Positions 8,190-15,536 of a DNA stretch of 64,000 nt are shown in pieces (position 1 is the first letter of the stretch; every line of letters begins with the position of its first letter). The notes under the pieces are model-generated. The model did not search any database. It was not told the DNA's origin and saw nothing but the letters and a program-made list of their open reading frames with translations. The stretch comes from Roseivirga misakiensis (GTDB taxonomy: Bacteria; Bacteroidota; Bacteroidia; Cytophagales; Cyclobacteriaceae): assembly GCF_001747105.1 (NCBI RefSeq), contig NZ_MDGQ01000005.1, positions 1,364,001 through 1,428,000 on the forward strand, in the 5' to 3' direction. The position numbers and the translations under genes were made by a program.

Positions 8190-9623
8190 CTACCAACCCG
8201 TTCTATATTCTCTTTTCACGTACTTATTGGCTTCCTCGAAGTTGGTTACTCTCATGTTGGCTGCATCCCATTGTAGCCTCTTTCTGCCATGATATTTCGT
8301 TCCTCCCCAGAAGCCTTGATTTTTCGCCTTAGGGTCGACTTCAAAATAAGCTTTTAGCGCCAGGTTTCCGATCAGTAGACTTTCCGTAAATGGACCAGCA
8401 TAATCGAATGACGAACTGGTGTAAGCATTTCCAAATCCAGCCATACAGGCATTTACCCATTGTATATAATGCCCCTCAGGAACTCTAGCAACGGTTTCTT
8501 TTACTGTAACTTGCTCGTTTAAAGATAGTGGAAGCAATCTTGGGTTGGCTCCGTAGCAATCAGCTAGAAGCTTACCTTTAGTGCCTATAAAGAGTACACC
8601 ACCATCCCAGTTACCAAAGGCCTCATCATCACCTAATTCTTCAGGTCTTTCAGGTCTAAGTCCGCCATCCATCCAAGACACCTTAATGTTTCCTTTACCG
8701 TCAGTTCTAGGGTAATTCAAGTGTATTTTACTTGCCGTGGGAAAGCTTTTTGGGTAGCTCACGGTTTGGAAATTTGCCTTAAAAGCATCTGCCACACTAC
8801 ATTCTACCTGATCTGGGTATAGTATTGGCAGAATTCGATAGACAGGGTCCATAATATGGCAGGCCATATCTCCCAAAGCACCTGTGCCAAAATCTGACCA
8901 ACCTCGCCAATCAAACGGTAGATAAGCTTTATTGTAATCACGCTTTTCGGCTGTACCTAGCCATAGGTCCCAATCGAGTTCTTTCGGAATAGGATCTTTA
9001 GTAGTAGGTGTTTCTAGGGCCATTGGCCAAATAGCGCGGTTTGTCCAACATTTAACAGTATGTACTTCCCCGATCAATCCAGCGTCGTAATACTCTTTCA
9101 TTTTCCTAACACCGTCACCAGAAGCTCCTTGATTACCCATTTGCGTCACCACTTTATATTTTCGAGCGGCTTCAGTCAATTGCCGAGCTTCAGCAATGTC
9201 GTGTGTCAATGGTTTTTGTACATAAACATGTTTACCCAATTCCATGGCAGCCATTGCCTGAACGGCGTGCATATGGTCTGGAGTAGACACGGATACGGCA
9301 TCAATGCTATCTTTATTTTCTTCAAGCATCTTCCTATAATCCTTGTACATCGGTGCATCAGGAAAGTTTTCAACTGATTGCTTTGTTGTCCGCTGATCTA
9401 CATCACACAGGTAGGCTATTTTGACATTCGGACTTTGAGCGAAACTGGCTAAATCACTAGTTCCTTTACCTCCAGCACCGATACCAGCAATGTAAAGCGT
9501 ATCGGAAGGGGCCGTAAATCCTTTTCCTAAAACATGTCGAGGAACTATTGTAAATGCCGTACCAGCTAAGCCTAGGTTCTTAATAAATTTTCTTCTGGAA
9601 GTTTCGTTAGATGTTGAGCTCAT
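8190..9623 (-). CDS. Gfo/Idh/MocA family oxidoreductase, Tat-exported
   Basis: An NAD(P)-dependent sugar or polyol oxidoreductase-like protein of 477 residues. It opens with a twin-arginine signal (SRRKFIKNLGLAG), so it is exported folded with its cofactor. The Rossmann part has GIGAGGKG, YLCDVD, STPDHMHAVQ and VYVQKPLTHD; the usual EKP motif is QKP here, as I recall for many Bacteroidota exported homologues. The C-terminal part (GALGDMACHIMDP) is the substrate domain. It is monocistronic. Likely carbohydrate catabolism in the periplasm; the substrate is unknown. Confidence 0.88.
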   Translation of the reverse strand: MSSTSNETSRRKFIKNLGLAGTAFTIVPRHVLGKGFTAPSDTLYIAGIGAGGKGTSDLASFAQSPNVKIAYLCDVDQRTTKQSVENFPDAPMYKDYRKMLEENKDSIDAVSVSTPDHMHAVQAMAAMELGKHVYVQKPLTHDIAEARQLTEAARKYKVVTQMGNQGASGDGVRKMKEYYDAGLIGEVHTVKCWTNRAIWPMALETPTTKDPIPKELDWDLWLGTAEKRDYNKAYLPFDWRGWSDFGTGALGDMACHIMDPVYRILPILYPDQVECSVADAFKANFQTVSYPKSFPTASKIHLNYPRTDGKGNIKVSWMDGGLRPERPEELGDDEAFGNWDGGVLFIGTKGKLLADCYGANPRLLPLSLNEQVTVKETVARVPEGHYIQWVNACMAGFGNAYTSSSFDYAGPFTESLLIGNLALKAYFEVDPKAKNQGFWGGTKYHGRKRLQWDAANMRVTNFEEANKYVKREYRTGW

Positions 9624-9773
9624 AAATCAATGGGTTGAACCATAATTTAGTAATTCACTTTTTAACCTCCATGTAATTAGACCAGTTTTGATAATCTAGC
9701 CATATGGCTTTTGCATTTGATCTACCTCTAATACATTGTGATTCTTAATATCTGGGAACAAGTATGTTTAAAC

Positions 9774-9805
9774 AAAAAAGGACTGAATCTACATCCAGTC
9801 CTTTT
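9774..9805 (-). terminator. Intrinsic terminator of the M61 peptidase gene
   Basis: A 10-bp stem (9776-9785 with 9796-9805) with a 10-nt loop. On the minus strand a T-rich run follows, 18 bases beyond the peptidase stop codon. Confidence 0.75.
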
Positions 9806-9822
9806 CTTTTAAATATTGTCTT

Positions 9823-11736
9823 TTATTTATTGGCTTTTTCTAGCCAATAACCTCTGAGCTTTAGCTGTTCTGCAGACGCATTTTCTACGAATCTAAGTGT
9901 AAAAGGCGTCGGTACGTCAACCTTAACATTGGGCGTACTGAGCTTTATCTCCTTTTTCTCTCCATCAACATCTCTTAATACAGTGAAAGTCATTTCTTCA
10001 AGGCCAGTTGATATGATGCCTATTTGTTCATTGAGAAAGTTGTTTATTTCTGGACCGAAAATGAGATCTTTGCCATTCATCTTCATGATGATGTCACCAT
10101 TCTCAAACTTCAAGGCTTGGCCTACTGCATCCATTTTGGTGATATCAGAGACCGCTAATACTTGCTTGCCGTCGTATTGTGCTACGCCTACGTTTTGACC
10201 ACTAATGACGATCGTGTGCTGCTGCGTGAAACCATCTTTTACAACTTCCACGCCCACTTGTTCGAATATCTCTTCGTATGGCAGTGGTGTTTTACCAGCT
10301 ACATAAGTATCAAAAAAGTCTTTAACCTCAGGGTAGGTCAAAGCGACAATTTCATCGAAAAGTTGGTCGTCTTTAAATGAGACATCTTTACCATATTTTT
10401 CGGATAAATCTGCCATCATATTCTGAACACCATACGTCCCATCAGAGAGGCTTCTCAGTTTTATATCTAGTGCAGCACCAATTAAGGCTCCTTTTTGGTA
10501 GACATTATAATACTGATCGGCATATTCATCAAGTGCCCCTAAACTTAGTTCAGTAAACGGTAACTCATCCTTAAATCTTTGAGCGGTCACCATTTTTTCA
10601 CTTAACATCCCTAAGTATTCTTCTGGGGTCACTAATCCGTACTTTACTTGAACACTTCCCGCAAAGTATTCCGTCATACCTTCGTACATCCATAAGTGAC
10701 GTGACATTTTAGGATCGTTGAAGTCAAAGCTTCCAATTTCCTCTGAATGAATGTTAAGCGGCGTTACAATATGGAAAAACTCATGGGCAGCAAAGTCTCT
10801 CAACTGTTGGCTCATTTGATCAATTGTTTGCTCTGGCATGTAGTAAAAAGAGCTGTAAGAATGCTCTAGGGCTCCATAAGAAGTAACAGGTTGATCTGTA
10901 AAGTAGAAGATAAAAGCATATTTATCTACCGGCAGCTTACCGCCTAAAAACTGAGTCTGAGCTGTCAATACTTCTTCTATGCTCTCGGCGATTTCTTTAG
11001 CCGTCACTTTTTTGTTAGGGGAGTAGCTAGCCACTAAAACGTCGGTGTTCGCTACTTTAACAAGTGCAGTATCTAGTTTACTATACATTAAAGGCGAGTC
11101 AACAAGTTGATCGTAGTCTTTTACCGTAAACTTATCGAGTACTGCCGCATCTGACGATGATACTATTTCTTGGTTTAGCTTAGATAATTTTTGAACCCCA
11201 ATTTGATCGGCTTTAAGACCGGTAGCGCCATAAAAACTCTGATCTCTCAAGAAACTAATTTCAAAAGGTTCTTTTTTCATTCCCTCGAAATAGCCGAAGA
11301 ACCCGCTTGGGTTGATAATAAAGTTCTTGTCCGCTTCAATATTGGTCCCAGCTGGCTGGAAAATATCTGGACCTTCCAGTGTAGTATCGTAAGTGTCCTC
11401 GACGAGATAAGTAATTTTCCTCAATTTTTTTGCATTGCTGATTTTCCAGGAATTACTATCAATTCTTTCAGTCTCTAATTCACGACCTTTTTTGTCGAAT
11501 GCTTTAAATTCCGAAATCATGCGTCCATAATCGGCAATAGCATAGGTTCCGGGGACAATTTTCGGCAAGTAGAATGTTATTTCTCCTTTTTTAATCTTCG
11601 GTGTAGTAAGCTCAACTAGGACTTTATCATTGTCCGCCTTGGTCAAATATACCGTGTATTTGTAGGGCTTAGCGGCCCATGTACTCGCCGTGATTAGTAT
11701 ACCTAAAAACAGCATGATTGCTCCTTTTCTATTCAT
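9823..11736 (-). CDS. M61 family (glycyl aminopeptidase-like) metallopeptidase with PDZ domain
   Basis: 637 residues. A signal peptide (1-21) is followed by an N-terminal beta domain (YTVYLTKADNDKVLVELTT), then a gluzincin-like catalytic domain with HEFFH (318-322) and the third zinc ligand in MYEGMTEYFAG. A PDZ domain near 510-590 (QYDGKQVLAVSDITKMDA...ENGDIIMKMNG) completes the M61 layout. It is a secreted, zinc-dependent peptidase, probably periplasmic. It is a single gene with its own terminator. Family assignment is firm; substrate unknown. Confidence 0.9.
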   Translation of the reverse strand: MNRKGAIMLFLGILITASTWAAKPYKYTVYLTKADNDKVLVELTTPKIKKGEITFYLPKIVPGTYAIADYGRMISEFKAFDKKGRELETERIDSNSWKISNAKKLRKITYLVEDTYDTTLEGPDIFQPAGTNIEADKNFIINPSGFFGYFEGMKKEPFEISFLRDQSFYGATGLKADQIGVQKLSKLNQEIVSSSDAAVLDKFTVKDYDQLVDSPLMYSKLDTALVKVANTDVLVASYSPNKKVTAKEIAESIEEVLTAQTQFLGGKLPVDKYAFIFYFTDQPVTSYGALEHSYSSFYYMPEQTIDQMSQQLRDFAAHEFFHIVTPLNIHSEEIGSFDFNDPKMSRHLWMYEGMTEYFAGSVQVKYGLVTPEEYLGMLSEKMVTAQRFKDELPFTELSLGALDEYADQYYNVYQKGALIGAALDIKLRSLSDGTYGVQNMMADLSEKYGKDVSFKDDQLFDEIVALTYPEVKDFFDTYVAGKTPLPYEEIFEQVGVEVVKDGFTQQHTIVISGQNVGVAQYDGKQVLAVSDITKMDAVGQALKFENGDIIMKMNGKDLIFGPEINNFLNEQIGIISTGLEEMTFTVLRDVDGEKKEIKLSTPNVKVDVPTPFTLRFVENASAEQLKLRGYWLEKANK

Positions 11737-12107
11737 ATCTCTTTTTTTGAATGCTTAACCTTTATAATTCCCCGTATAGAAATACGTGCTTTTTATTTCT
11801 ATTTACAATCTGAAGGCCAAACATAAGACATTCTGGATTTTTCTTTATGCTAAGCCCCCGATCTTTGCAGGATTGAAGTGTTTTTCAATAGCAAATTCAT
11901 CATTCGATCGCTTCGGGAAAGTTTATTAGTTGATGTTCATGATTTAATTAGAATCACTTATTTGATATTTCTTTGTCACCCTTATTGGTGAGGTAATCAG
12001 GAGTGATGCATAGGATATTAGAGTTTCCCTTTATTATCGAAAACCTCTTTTGATTGTAGTTCAGGTACAGATCGATCGTTAACGGTCTTGAAGTAAGGTT
12101 TGAGTTA
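11737..12107. other. Intergenic stretch with no identified gene
   Basis: 371 bases between the start of the M61 peptidase and the end of the histidine kinase. It must hold the peptidase promoter (minus strand), but I could not place a convincing -33/-7 pair. A 5-bp hairpin near 11977-11992 is the only structure noticed. No ORF, RNA gene or clear terminator for the kinase operon was seen. Confidence 0.5.
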
Positions 12108-13448
12108 CTAGGAACGGAATTTCAAGGCGAAGGTGGTGCCTGTTTTTTGGGTAGAGGTCATTTCTAAGCTGCCTTTGTGTAGTCTCATGATCTGTCTAGA
12201 TAATGAGAGGCCGATGCCTGATCCTGCTTCTTTTGTAGTATAAAACGGCACAAAGATGTTTTCAATCACCTCCTCAGGAATACCCGATCCGTTATCCTTC
12301 ACTAAGATAACCACCTCATCATTTTCCTGTCGTGCAGTGAGTTCAATTGTAGGGTTTGGAGTGTCCTGCAAGGCTTCAAAAGCATTTTTCACCAGATTAA
12401 TTAGAATTTGATCAATTAAGTCTGCATCTGCGGATATTTCAAGATCACTTTCGCAATCTACTCGAAAAAGTAGCCGCTTTTGGTCAACATCAGCTTTAAA
12501 GAGATTCTTAACACGATCCAGCATTCCGGCCACTTTTACTGGCTCTAATTTTGGTTTTGGAACTTTAGTCAGCTGATCATAAGTCTTAACAAAATTCGCT
12601 AGGCCTTTACTTCTTGCTTCAATAGTCTCAAGTCCTCCGACTAAATCCTCCACACCTTCATCATCAAGTTTAGTCAGGTCAGTCGAGCCATCGTCATCTT
12701 TAACCATTTGTAAGATGACATCGGAAAGGGTAGAGATCGGGATAACCGAGTTTTTTATTTCGTGTGTCAAAACACGGATCAATTTCTGCCAAGACTCTAG
12801 TTCGTTGGCTTCAAGTTCACTTTTTATATCTTGAAATGACACCAGCTTGAAAGATTCGTCTTGCAGTTTAAACTCGGTAGCAAGAATGGATAGGTTAACG
12901 AATCTGCCTCCTAGGGAAAGCTTTATAAGCTCCCTTTCCCCACTATTTATTCTTTCAATGATGTCGACTAGTTCAGGGGAGATTCTTTCAATGGCCTTGA
13001 TGCTTGTAATGAGCGGTTTATTGAAAAGCTTTTTCGAGGCATCATTAACAAGCTGTACCCTCATGTTTTCATCGAAACAAATAAGAGCGACTCGGACATG
13101 TTCTACCACAGTTTGTAAATAAATGAGATTAGAGGCCTTTTCATTTCTCAGCTTCTTGAGCACATCATTTATTTCATGAAAAGCATAGTTCAGGTCGTTT
13201 TCCTTTTTATAGTGATAGGTATTACTAAAGTCTTGTTGTTTTATGGCCAACAGGAAATTGGCCAACTCTCGTCTCGATCGCTCCACATACTTAACGAGAT
13301 TAATCAAGGTGATGATCAGCGCAAGTATGAGCCAAAAAGATACTAGCCAAAAATGGGTCTGCGTAACAACATATACAGCCCCGTAACCAAAAAGAATAAT
13401 AAGGGAAATTCGCGCAATGACATTGAGACGGAAGTACCTATACTCCAT
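12108..13448 (-). CDS. NtrB-like sensor histidine kinase
   Basis: 446 residues. Two membrane segments (~10-30 and 34-52) with almost no periplasmic loop, then a HAMP-like linker, a PAS-like domain (~105-210), HisKA with VLTHEIKN (phospho-acceptor His229), and HATPase_c with ILINLVKNAFEA, DNGSGIP and GSGIGLSLSRQ. It starts by a one-base stop/start overlap with the small secreted protein gene and is the last gene of an operon whose first gene is the NtrC-like regulator. The short external loop suggests sensing in the membrane or through a partner, which makes the adjacent secreted protein a natural candidate. Confidence 0.93.
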   Translation of the reverse strand: MEYRYFRLNVIARISLIILFGYGAVYVVTQTHFWLVSFWLILALIITLINLVKYVERSRRELANFLLAIKQQDFSNTYHYKKENDLNYAFHEINDVLKKLRNEKASNLIYLQTVVEHVRVALICFDENMRVQLVNDASKKLFNKPLITSIKAIERISPELVDIIERINSGERELIKLSLGGRFVNLSILATEFKLQDESFKLVSFQDIKSELEANELESWQKLIRVLTHEIKNSVIPISTLSDVILQMVKDDDGSTDLTKLDDEGVEDLVGGLETIEARSKGLANFVKTYDQLTKVPKPKLEPVKVAGMLDRVKNLFKADVDQKRLLFRVDCESDLEISADADLIDQILINLVKNAFEALQDTPNPTIELTARQENDEVVILVKDNGSGIPEEVIENIFVPFYTTKEAGSGIGLSLSRQIMRLHKGSLEMTSTQKTGTTFALKFRS

Positions 13449-13921
13449 TAGTCATCTGCATTTTTATTTACGTAAAACACGATGAGTCTCATTTCGGTAT
13501 CAATCATTTTTTCACAACCCCAGCGTAATCCATAATTGATATTCATCATAAATTCCTTTTCCGTAGTGTAAATAGAAGTAGCTGCTTTATAACCCTTTAG
13601 ATCGGTTTCTAGACTCAGTGGATCGTTTGTACCAAAGACATATGACTCTTTCTGGTTTCTTACGTCGAAATACATGTAGCAATCTGTTTTAGCCAGTAAA
13701 TACATACGAACAGTTGTATTTTCTTCAACCCTTAGATAACTCGTAGTTTTATTGTCTACACCTTTTACGGTGTAATCAAAAGTTCCAAAATGAACCCAGT
13801 CACTGGTTTCATCTTTAAGTTGACTTTCTCTGATTTGCTTAGCGATGTCGTCTATTGATTCTTGACCCATTAATGGGGACAATAGAAACAGAAGGATAAT
13901 TAAGGTAGTGAATCTTTTCAT
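13448..13921 (-). CDS. Small secreted protein between regulator and kinase genes
   Basis: 157 residues with a clear signal peptide (MKRFTTLIILLFLLSPLMGQ), then an unrecognised ~137-residue mature domain with beta-like segments (VHFGTFDYTVKG, TSYLRVEENTTVRMYLLAK, MRLIVFYVN) and two cysteines (TDCYMYF, RWGCEKM) that could pair in the periplasm. It lies between the sigma-54 regulator and the kinase, and its stop codon overlaps the kinase ATG, so the two are translationally coupled. No known family recognised. The position suggests an accessory sensor or modulator of the kinase; this is inference. Confidence 0.8.
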   Translation of the reverse strand: MKRFTTLIILLFLLSPLMGQESIDDIAKQIRESQLKDETSDWVHFGTFDYTVKGVDNKTTSYLRVEENTTVRMYLLAKTDCYMYFDVRNQKESYVFGTNDPLSLETDLKGYKAATSIYTTEKEFMMNINYGLRWGCEKMIDTEMRLIVFYVNKNADD

Positions 13922-13969
13922 CCGGTTGAGGTGGTTAGGTAGGGCTAAGCTAGCAAAATCTTTTGAATT

Positions 13970-15343
13970 TTAGAGTCCATATTTCGACATCTTTCTATAA
14001 AGAGTACTTCTACCTAGTCCCAAAGTTTGGGCCGCTTTTGTAAGGTTGCCTTCCGCATTTCTGACTGCATTTTGGATGGCTTGTTTCTCCATTTCCTCTA
14101 TGTTGTAGTTATCCGTAGCAATGACATTCTGTGTCGGTCTTTCTATTAATAGGAAATCTTCCGGCGCTAATAGGGGAGAATTGGCCATAATAACCGCCCT
14201 TTCTATGGCATGCTGCAATTCACGGACATTACCTGGCCACGAGTATTTTTTTAGTTTGTTTAGCGTAGTATCATTCAACCGCATTTTTTCTTTACGATAC
14301 TTCTTGCCATACATTTTAAGGAAATGTCTGGCTAATGGTTCTATATCTTCGATCCGATCACGTAATGGTGGCAACTTGATCTCGACCGTGTTTATGCGAT
14401 AGAGTAAATCTTGTCGAAATTCGCTTTCAACAATCATATCGTACAAAGGCATATTGGTAGCACAGATTAAGCGTGTATCCAAATTGATCGCTTTATTCGA
14501 GCCAACTCTTGATATCTGTTTGAATTGGAGTGCTGTCAAAAGTTTAGCCTGCATAGCCAAGGATAGGTTACCAATTTCGTCAAGAAATAAAGTTCCACCA
14601 TGGGCCATTTCAAATCTACCCGGCCTATCTTCTCGAGCATCGGTAAAAGCTCCTTTGACATGTCCGAATAGTTCAGATTCAAAAAGTGTCTCGGAAACTG
14701 CTCCTAAATCTACTTTTATAAAATTCTCATCTGCTCTTAATGATCTATTATGAATGGCTCGTGCAATTAACTCTTTACCCGTACCATTTTCACCTAAGAT
14801 TAAAACGTTCGCATCAGTTTCGGCTACCTTGTTAATTGCCTCAAAAATAGGCTTCATGGTGGGACTGACACTAATGATATCCTCAAACTCACGTTGTTGA
14901 TCTTTGACGACGATTTTTTGACTAGTCTTTAATTCCTGAACCTGCTTTTTGGTCTTACTCAATTTGCAAATAGACTGAACAGTGGCCAATAACTTTTCTT
15001 TTTGCCAAGGTTTAACTAAAAAGTCAACAGCTCCTTCTTTCATCGCTTCTACAGCGATATCAATTTCTCCGTAGGCGGTGTTCATCAGCACATGTGCATT
15101 CGGATCTTTGGCCAATATCTTTCGAAGTAGCTTAATACCTTCTTTTCCACTTGTGAGGCCGTATGAAAAATTCATATCCAGCACTATTACATCGTAGTTA
15201 TGCTGATTTAAAAGGAAGTCTAACTTAAGTGGGTCTTTTTCTATGATTACTGTTTCAAAATGCTGCTTAAGGATCATTTTCGCAGTGTAAAGCACTCCCT
15301 GATCATCATCCAGTACCAAAATTTTGGCGTCCTCTTTAGTCAT
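13970..15343 (-). CDS. NtrC-family sigma-54-dependent response regulator
   Basis: 457 residues. Receiver domain with the acidic pocket Asp12-14, phospho-acceptor Asp56 (VIVLDMNF), Thr89 and Lys111. AAA+ domain with Walker A GENGTGKE (184-191), the sigma-54 contact loop GAFTDA (231-236, a variant of GAFTGA), Walker B TLFLDEIG and the arginine-finger region LLYRI. C-terminal Fis-type helix-turn-helix (NLTKAAQTLGLGRSTLYRK). It is the first gene of the regulator / secreted protein / kinase operon. A 42-bp pair of dyads begins 41 bases upstream of its ATG and also faces the permease array, so it probably binds there and may autoregulate. Confidence 0.95.
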   Translation of the reverse strand: MTKEDAKILVLDDDQGVLYTAKMILKQHFETVIIEKDPLKLDFLLNQHNYDVIVLDMNFSYGLTSGKEGIKLLRKILAKDPNAHVLMNTAYGEIDIAVEAMKEGAVDFLVKPWQKEKLLATVQSICKLSKTKKQVQELKTSQKIVVKDQQREFEDIISVSPTMKPIFEAINKVAETDANVLILGENGTGKELIARAIHNRSLRADENFIKVDLGAVSETLFESELFGHVKGAFTDAREDRPGRFEMAHGGTLFLDEIGNLSLAMQAKLLTALQFKQISRVGSNKAINLDTRLICATNMPLYDMIVESEFRQDLLYRINTVEIKLPPLRDRIEDIEPLARHFLKMYGKKYRKEKMRLNDTTLNKLKKYSWPGNVRELQHAIERAVIMANSPLLAPEDFLLIERPTQNVIATDNYNIEEMEKQAIQNAVRNAEGNLTKAAQTLGLGRSTLYRKMSKYGL

Positions 15344-15383
15344 TTTGTAGTTGTTCAGTGTTTCGTAGTTACTAATTTATCGA

Positions 15384-15425
15384 TTGTCTCATATTGACAC
15401 AAGTATTCGTGTCACAATGAGACAA
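15384..15425. promoter_or_regulatory. Paired 17-bp dyads, probable enhancer sites for the NtrC-like regulator
   Basis: Two dyads of the form YGTNTCA-N3-TGANACR: TGTCTCA-TAT-TGACACA at 15385-15401 and CGTGTCA-CAA-TGAGACA at 15408-15424, centred 23 bp apart. Together they make a near-perfect 42-bp palindrome. They lie between the regulator gene and the first permease. A second pair with the same half-site design is upstream of the fifth permease. Binding by the 13970-15343 product is inferred. Confidence 0.7.
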
Positions 15426-15486
15426 ATTTCGTTAGGAACGGCAAATGAATTATATAACTATCAGATTAACAGTGGTTTGTGTTTTA

Positions 15487-15512
15487 GGCACGGAATTAGG
15501 ATTAATGTGTGC
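15487..15512 (+). promoter_or_regulatory. Candidate sigma-54 promoter of the first permease operon (weak)
   Basis: Two overlapping -24/-12-like candidates lie 25-50 bases before the ATG. GGCACG-N6-GG at 15487-15500 is good at -24 but poor at -12. GG-N10-GC at 15499-15512 keeps both dinucleotides but little else. The position downstream of the paired dyads fits enhancer-dependent promoters; the match itself is weak. Confidence 0.35.
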
Positions 15513-15536
15513 CATCGGCTAATAAACCACAGTAAA

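Noticed and set aside
15384-15536. 51-residue N-terminal extension of permease 1 from an upstream TTG
   Set aside because: It would encode an atypical N-terminus through the 42-bp operator. All paralogues start at the equivalent of the ATG at 15537.
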